Shown piece after piece: positions 59,406 through 64,000 of a stretch of DNA of 64,000 nucleotides. A program made the position numbers and the translations under genes. The notes under the pieces are model-generated. The model saw nothing but the letters and a program-made list of their open reading frames with translations, was not told where the DNA came from and did not search any database. Location: contig NZ_SCFM01000013.1 of assembly GCF_004138295.1 (NCBI RefSeq), positions 1 through 64,000 on the forward strand, in the 5' to 3' direction. The first letter of the stretch is position 1; each line of letters starts with the position of its first letter. Source of the stretch: Ectobacillus funiculus (GTDB taxonomy: Bacteria > Bacillota > Bacilli > Bacillales > Bacillaceae_G).

Positions 59406-60566
59406 ATGGCAGGTAGAACGGTCAAGAAGGATGCTAAGAGCTGGTATTTCGTCTTAACATATGGAAAAAAAGAGGACGGTAAACCGAGACAATTTAAAAA
59501 ACGTGGATTTAAAACAAAGCAGGAGGCTCTTAAAGCACTTCATGAACTTGAACATTCATTAATGACAGGAACATATATTGCTCCGACAAAAATGCTTTAC
59601 AGGGACTATCTATTGGATCAATGGCTTGAAGATAAGCAAACTAAGGTAAAAAAACAAACTTTGCAAACATATAGATGGCTTGTGGAAAAACATATTGTAC
59701 CTGCAATAGGAAATATAGAACTTCTTCAACTTACACCAATGGCAATTCAAAAGCTATATAACCAACTAACTAAAGAAAAGGTATTATCTGATGAAAATAT
59801 ACAAAAAGTACACACATTAATAAACGACTCTTTAAAGAAAGCAGAGCGTTGGGGACTTATTCCCAAAAATCCCGCTTCTTTAGTTGATAGACCCAAAGCA
59901 GTGAAGAAGGAAATAAAGGTTTGGGATGTAAAAGAAGTAAAAACTTTTCTAAAATATGCTGAAAATCATAGCAGGTACTACATTGCCTTTTTGTTGGCGT
60001 TAACAACTGGAATGAGGCAGGGGGAGATATTAGGACTTCGTTGGAGAGATGTTGATTTTACAACAGGATGTGTACGAATCACACAAACTTTAAGCAGTGA
60101 TGGAAAAGAGATTTTGCCGTATACTAAAACAAAATCAGGCTCAAGAACGGTGGATTTACCAGAGGAAACTATTCTTCAGTTAAAGAAGCATCGAAAACTG
60201 ATAGAAGCAGAAAAGTTAGAAGTAGGGTCGGGAGCCTATAATAACATGGACTTAGTCGTATGCACTGAGTTAGGTACACCAACAAATAAAAGTAATATTC
60301 GGAGAAGTTTCAATGCCATCATCAAAAAAGCTAAACTGCCAAAGATTAGATTTCATGATATGCGGCATACTCATGCTACACTGCTTCTGTTGCAAGGGGT
60401 AAATCCTAAGATTGTATCAGAACGCTTGGGACATGCTGATGTAAGAATCACACTTGATACTTACAGTCATCTGTTACCAAGTATGCAGAAGGATACGGCA
60501 ATCAAATTTGGTAAAATGTTGTTTGGTGAAGATGATAAGTATCATATAGAAATTAATCTAGATTAA
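59406..60566 (+). CDS. int: Tyrosine integrase, Tn916/phage type
   Basis: 386 residues; CAGGAGG 5-6 bases before ATG. An N-terminal AP2-like arm-binding domain (AGRTVKKDAKSWYFVLTYGK KEDGKPRQFKKRGFKT), a SAM-like core-binding domain (about 55-160) and a C-terminal catalytic domain with TTGMRQGEILGLRW (Arg, about 202), HDMRHTHATLLLL (HxxR, about 317), LGHADVRITLDTYSHLLP with the nucleophile Tyr (about 353). It ends the mobile module; the attachment site should lie just downstream, in 60567-60921, but no tRNA or direct repeat can be seen there. Confidence 0.95.
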   Translation: MAGRTVKKDAKSWYFVLTYGKKEDGKPRQFKKRGFKTKQEALKALHELEHSLMTGTYIAPTKMLYRDYLLDQWLEDKQTKVKKQTLQTYRWLVEKHIVPAIGNIELLQLTPMAIQKLYNQLTKEKVLSDENIQKVHTLINDSLKKAERWGLIPKNPASLVDRPKAVKKEIKVWDVKEVKTFLKYAENHSRYYIAFLLALTTGMRQGEILGLRWRDVDFTTGCVRITQTLSSDGKEILPYTKTKSGSRTVDLPEETILQLKKHRKLIEAEKLEVGSGAYNNMDLVVCTELGTPTNKSNIRRSFNAIIKKAKLPKIRFHDMRHTHATLLLLQGVNPKIVSERLGHADVRITLDTYSHLLPSMQKDTAIKFGKMLFGEDDKYHIEINLD

Positions 60567-60921
60567 AAAGGAAGGTTTTCCTTTAGATCTCTAATAGAAC
60601 TCCCTGTAACATATGCCTAGGCTTCTTTAGTTAAAAGTCTTAGAATCATGATGGTATCCATATCTATAGTATATGCGTTTATGGTGGTTGCAGCAAAGTA
60701 ATATCAAATTTGTTGTGATATCTAGGCTACAGATAATTCATAAGCCAGCAAGATGTTTGTGAAATATAATCCCTGTAAATTGTCTTACGTTAAAACCAAT
60801 CAATCCCACAAATTATATTTATGGAATTATTAAAATGGAAAAAAGGTGTCTTTTATATTACAATATAGTTTATGTCGAAAAAAGACACCTTACAGCTAAC
60901 CTCATAAATAGGGGGAAAAGA
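60567..60921. other. Integrase-downstream gap; expected attachment site and dpdA leader
   Basis: No gene. It contains a perfect 12-bp inverted repeat, AAGGTGTCTTTT at 60843-60854 and its complement at 60880-60891, in the leader of the next gene. GGGGG at 60911-60915 is that gene's binding site. Confidence 0.5.
60843..60891. promoter_or_regulatory. 12-bp perfect inverted repeat in the leader of the DpdA-like gene
   Basis: AAGGTGTCTTTT (60843-60854) and AAAAGACACCTT (60880-60891) are separated by 25 bases and end 30 bases before the start codon. It could be an operator for a dimeric repressor or a leader hairpin. No known riboswitch consensus (for example preQ1) is recognisable. Confidence 0.45.
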
Positions 60922-63441
60922 ATGAAAACTCTAATTATCAGTTCATGTACAAAGGATAAAATATACAATGTTAACAATCAATTAAGTAAAGAGGACTTTA
61001 TTGATTTAGATCTTATTACCCAAAAAGAAAAAAGGTTGGAGCAGTTTCGAACTAAAGCTAAAGACATATATAAAGGAAGACAGCATGTAAAAGTGATGGA
61101 AGGCATCCAACATTTGAGGGACAAATTTGGGAAGGATGTAGTCGATTTAGCTATTATTTCTGCAGGCTATGGCTTGTTGGACGAAGATGATGAAATAGTC
61201 CCTTACAATGTTACTTTCAGTGAAATGAAGAAAGACGAGGTTATTGCTTGGTCTAATCATTTGAAGATAAATGAGAATACCAGTAAATTAATTCAATCAT
61301 ATGATTTAGTACTTTTTCTACTTGGAGAAGAATACCTTCGCTCCCTCTGCTTGCCATTCATAAAAACCAGAGATGATCAAAAATTAATCTTTTTATCAGG
61401 CAAGGCTAGTAAGAAATTAATTCCGGATCATCGCCCGTACTACTTTGTGGAAGTGAGACACCAAGATGCTAAAGAATTTGGGGAGATGTCAATTAGTATA
61501 AAAGGACATCTTTTTAAATTACTAGCACAAGAAGTTGCAATAAACGGTATAAACACTCTAGAGGATGTATATAAGGAACCAGAACAATTACTTCAGTTAT
61601 TGGATCGGTATAGACAGCCAGAGATTGAACAACTTTCACTCTTTGAAGAAGAAGTAACTAAAACAACCAAGAATAAGGTTAACAGAGAAGATAGTAAAGC
61701 AAAACCACCCGTTATACACATACCCCAAATCCAGAATGCAAAGAACTACGGTTTCCATGAAATGAAGTATTTCATGCCAGAGAATAACGATCGTGTGGAT
61801 CCAAACTTTAACTTTATTACGGAAGAGCATACAAAGGATAGAGACCCATTTATGGATGATGTGTATGCGCATGAAATTTATGGAGTACCTAATTATGACG
61901 GTGTCTTGATTTCTAAGGTCAATATCGACGAATCCGAGATGCGAAAACAACGGATCCTTGAAGTTGGGGGATTGCGTAATTTCTTAAGGTTACCTGCTAA
62001 TATTCCATTATACGGTGATTGTGGCGCCTTCAGCTACATTAACAAGGACAAACCGCCTTACCAAACAGAAGAAATACTCCAGTATTATAGCGATTTCCAG
62101 TTTGATATCGGTGTATCAATTGACCACCTTGTAATTGGACATATTGCTCAAGATGTAGCTAAAAGAAATTATCGGTTCGACTTAACACTAGAGAATGCAA
62201 AAGACTTTCTCGTTAAACATCAGTCAGGAGGGTACCAGTTCAAACCATCTGGCATCGCTCAAGGATGGGATCCATCCTCTTATCATGAAGCTGTCAAACA
62301 GTTGGTTGAGATGGGATATCGACATATTTCTCTCGGAGGACTCGCCTATGCAAAATCTGAACAGATTCTTGATGTATTAATAGAAGTTGCGCCTCTATTG
62401 CCAGAATATATGGAAGTACACTTATTTGGAGCGGCACGACTGGAATTACTCCAAACGTATTATCAACTAGGTGTTACTTCATTTGATTCTACAGCTTTCC
62501 TTAAGAAGGCATGGGGGGGGGCTTCTGGTGGAAATTATTTTACTAAGGATCAAGAAAAATACGCTGCTGTCCGGATTCCACAAGCTAATACAAGTAAAAA
62601 TCCAAAGTTGAAGGAACTAGTGGCTAGAGACATCGGTGAGATATCTTACTTTGAAGACATGGAAAAAAAGGCTCTTAACTATCTGCGAAGCTATGCTGAC
62701 GGAAATGTTAGCATGGAAGAAACAATTGAAGCTGTTATAAGATACGATTCCCATTATGAAACCTTGAAGGAGTACAAAAAGCTTTATAAGGGGCAAGTAG
62801 AAAAAAGAAATAAACATATTGTTGCTAACCTTAAGGTTACATCACAAGAGCTAGAAAACATTGCATGGAAAATTGCTAAAGGTACGACAAGTAAAGCGGC
62901 AGTTAACACTGCCGAAACAATTTTAGCTAAATCTGCAACTTGGACACCCTCCAAAATATTGGGATGGGTAGAGGAACAAATTGAGAAACAAATGCGTACT
63001 ATTCATAAAAAAGAAGAATTATCACAATTTGAAGAATATTCCTGGGGAGATGTAAGTTTTCATAAATTCCTTTTTGAAAATATTGCTGTTGTCGAAAAGT
63101 ATATAGAAGATCCATTTCTACGGATTATGAAGGACATAGCAGCACTAGAAGTAGAAGTAATTGAGAAGGAAGCCCTGACACTTCTTTCATCTACACTAAA
63201 GGAATACTTTACAGAAAATTACGAAACAGTATGTGCTAATAATAAACTTAGACCTCACTATTTACGAGTACTAGCGGATCAGCCTTGGAAGAAATGTAAT
63301 TGTGAGATTTGTAGGGGTATTGGAGTAGAGGTTATCATTTTCCGTGGTAATAATCGTAATCGGAGACGGGGCTTTCATAATACTCATGTTTTTTATGAAC
63401 AGTTTAAAGAAATTATGCAAAACACTAAAGTTACGCAATAG
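60922..63441 (+). CDS. DpdA-like 7-deazaguanine DNA transglycosylase with N-terminal extra domain
   Basis: 839 residues from ATG 60922 (GGGGGAAAAG upstream). Residues 1-160, KTLIISSCTKDKIYNV ... VDLAIISAGYGLLDEDDEI, look like the DUF6884-type domain. The rest has the tRNA-guanine transglycosylase fold: YGDCGAFSYI at about 363-372 (catalytic-face Asp), SLGGLAYAKSEQI, HLFGAARLELL, then TSFDSTAFLKKAWGG at about 518 with the expected nucleophilic Asp, and the TGT zinc site CNCEIC ... GFHNTHVF near 792-820 (CxCxxC ... H). DpdA enzymes put preQ0-derived bases into DNA, protecting it from restriction. A second DpdA-like gene follows; other Dpd genes, if any, lie beyond the window. Confidence 0.85.
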   Translation: MKTLIISSCTKDKIYNVNNQLSKEDFIDLDLITQKEKRLEQFRTKAKDIYKGRQHVKVMEGIQHLRDKFGKDVVDLAIISAGYGLLDEDDEIVPYNVTFSEMKKDEVIAWSNHLKINENTSKLIQSYDLVLFLLGEEYLRSLCLPFIKTRDDQKLIFLSGKASKKLIPDHRPYYFVEVRHQDAKEFGEMSISIKGHLFKLLAQEVAINGINTLEDVYKEPEQLLQLLDRYRQPEIEQLSLFEEEVTKTTKNKVNREDSKAKPPVIHIPQIQNAKNYGFHEMKYFMPENNDRVDPNFNFITEEHTKDRDPFMDDVYAHEIYGVPNYDGVLISKVNIDESEMRKQRILEVGGLRNFLRLPANIPLYGDCGAFSYINKDKPPYQTEEILQYYSDFQFDIGVSIDHLVIGHIAQDVAKRNYRFDLTLENAKDFLVKHQSGGYQFKPSGIAQGWDPSSYHEAVKQLVEMGYRHISLGGLAYAKSEQILDVLIEVAPLLPEYMEVHLFGAARLELLQTYYQLGVTSFDSTAFLKKAWGGASGGNYFTKDQEKYAAVRIPQANTSKNPKLKELVARDIGEISYFEDMEKKALNYLRSYADGNVSMEETIEAVIRYDSHYETLKEYKKLYKGQVEKRNKHIVANLKVTSQELENIAWKIAKGTTSKAAVNTAETILAKSATWTPSKILGWVEEQIEKQMRTIHKKEELSQFEEYSWGDVSFHKFLFENIAVVEKYIEDPFLRIMKDIAALEVEVIEKEALTLLSSTLKEYFTENYETVCANNKLRPHYLRVLADQPWKKCNCEICRGIGVEVIIFRGNNRNRRRGFHNTHVFYEQFKEIMQNTKVTQ

Positions 63442-63450
63442 TCTTCCATC

Positions 63451-63488
63451 AAAAGGGTTGTTGAAATCTACTTTCAACAACCCTTTTT
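63451..63488. terminator. Rho-independent terminator after the DpdA-like gene
   Basis: AAAAGGGTTGTTGAAA (63451-63466) pairs with TTTCAACAACCCTTTT around TCTAC, followed by T. A strong hairpin; the following gene has its own promoter or reads through. Confidence 0.85.
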
Positions 63489-63527
63489 CTATGCAATAGA
63501 AACTATATTAAGGAAAAGACAACTTTC

Positions 63528-63653
63528 ATGAAAATAAGAACTCCCGCTTTAATTGTACTAACGGATAAAAAGAATTATTCAATCGAACTCGCCAGAGAAA
63601 AAAAGGGATTTTTGTTTGGTGAATTGAAAATAATGGAATACTGGTTATGTTAA
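63528..63653 (+). CDS. Doubtful 41-residue frame
   Basis: MKIRTPALIVLTDKKNYSIE LAREKKGFLFGELKIMEYWL C; only a weak AAGGAAAAG upstream. It lies between the terminator and the next gene. It may be a small real gene, but this is uncertain. Confidence 0.3.
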   Translation: MKIRTPALIVLTDKKNYSIELAREKKGFLFGELKIMEYWLC

Positions 63654-63675
63654 CTTAGTTTGGAAGGAGGTTAGG

Positions 63676-64000
63676 GATGGACTTTTATGTTAGTTGGTCG
63701 CATAGTGATGCTCTATACTGTGAATACTTTACTGATTGTCCAATTCTTATATCTGCGGTCCCTGATAATAAGAATTCCTTGCGAAAGTTTAAAAAACTAC
63801 CGTCTAGATTAATGGTAGATTCAGGGGCTGTTTACTATGTACGAAAAAGAATTCCCTATACAGTAGAAGAGATTTTTGAAAGACAACTTCTTACTGCAAT
63901 GCCAGTTTTACATCAATGCCCAGTTACCTTTGTACATGTAGACGAACCTTTGTTAAATAAAGTAACACTAGTAGAAAAATATGGAGCAATTGAGAGAACA
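63676..64000 (+). CDS. TGT/DpdA-like protein, N-terminal part (runs off the window)
   Basis: AAGGAGG 7 bases before ATG. The first 108 residues are visible: MDFYVSWSHSDALYCEYFTD CPILISAVPDNKNSLRKFKK, then SRLMVDSGAVYYVRKRIPYT VEEIFERQ. The MVDSGA segment sits where transglycosylases carry the Asp-Ser-Gly-Gly/Ala-Phe active-site motif, and the overall start resembles DpdA-type proteins. It would be a second transglycosylase-like gene in the same cluster. The C-terminal half and zinc site are outside the window. Confidence 0.6.

Overview
The window is low-GC DNA with strong AGGAGG-type ribosome binding sites. Its genes point to a Bacillaceae host, most likely the Bacillus cereus group: a heterocycloanthracin-type bacteriocin precursor, an IS240-like IS6 relic, a DUF960 protein and a YvbH-like PH-domain protein. 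That host assignment is an inference from gene content. Most of the window reads as accessory, defence-rich chromosome or plasmid DNA. It carries two tyrosine-integrase modules, transposon relics and long intergenic stretches filled with a dispersed repeat family.

Layout. 0-0.8 kb: 3' end of an IS200/IS605-type tnpB with its right end and predicted omegaRNA. 0.8-4.4 kb: housekeeping-like genes (PH-domain protein, amidohydrolase, berberine-bridge-type FAD oxidase). 4.5-9.9 kb: fragments and small elements, namely a truncated phosphorothioate-sensing McrA-type protein, a serine recombinase with a repeat-rich upstream region, an orphan heterocycloanthracin-like precursor, a membrane coiled-coil protein with ten 18-residue repeats and an Excalibur domain, and a gene frameshifted at an A8 tract. 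10.3-11.7 kb: a tyrosine recombinase beside a tRNA 3'-end fragment; a diverged direct copy of that fragment and its flank lies 34.7 kb away at 46.2 kb.

12.4-46 kb, between the two tRNA-like copies: (a) a C5-methyltransferase-like protein lacking the catalytic PCQ and ENV motifs, followed by a diadenylate-cyclase-domain/TPR protein; (b) a coupled pair of PD-(D/E)XK-like nucleases; (c) a compact ten-gene operon (20.5-39.4 kb) made of a TerY-P triad (vWA, PP2C phosphatase, kinase with zinc ribbon), a UPF1/Dna2-like SF1 helicase, a winged-helix/HEPN-like protein, a coiled-coil McrB-like AAA+ ATPase, a giant cold-shock/Hsp70-like protein, a small unknown, a HerA-like ATPase and a hydrophobic-N-terminus protein; (d) an AbiGi/DUF2971-like protein, an IS6 relic, a DUF4145 protein and a three-gene TPR-winged-helix / unknown / DUF2325 operon. 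The TerY-P operon is the best candidate for a large phosphorylation-controlled anti-phage system, with the HEPN-like protein as the likely effector. The dead methyltransferase plus cyclase-like pair is a second, smaller candidate.

46.4-53 kb: scattered single genes (ADP-ribosylglycohydrolase, PLD-like, EVE/PUA-like, Mrr-like endonuclease, hypotheticals). 53.3-60.6 kb: a mobile-element module (RadC-like JAB protein, DUF960, small glycine-zipper peptide, large unknown, replication initiator, excisionase, Tn916-type integrase). 60.9 kb to the end: a DpdA-like 7-deazaguanine DNA transglycosylase fused to an N-terminal extra domain, then the start of a second DpdA-like gene that runs out of the window.
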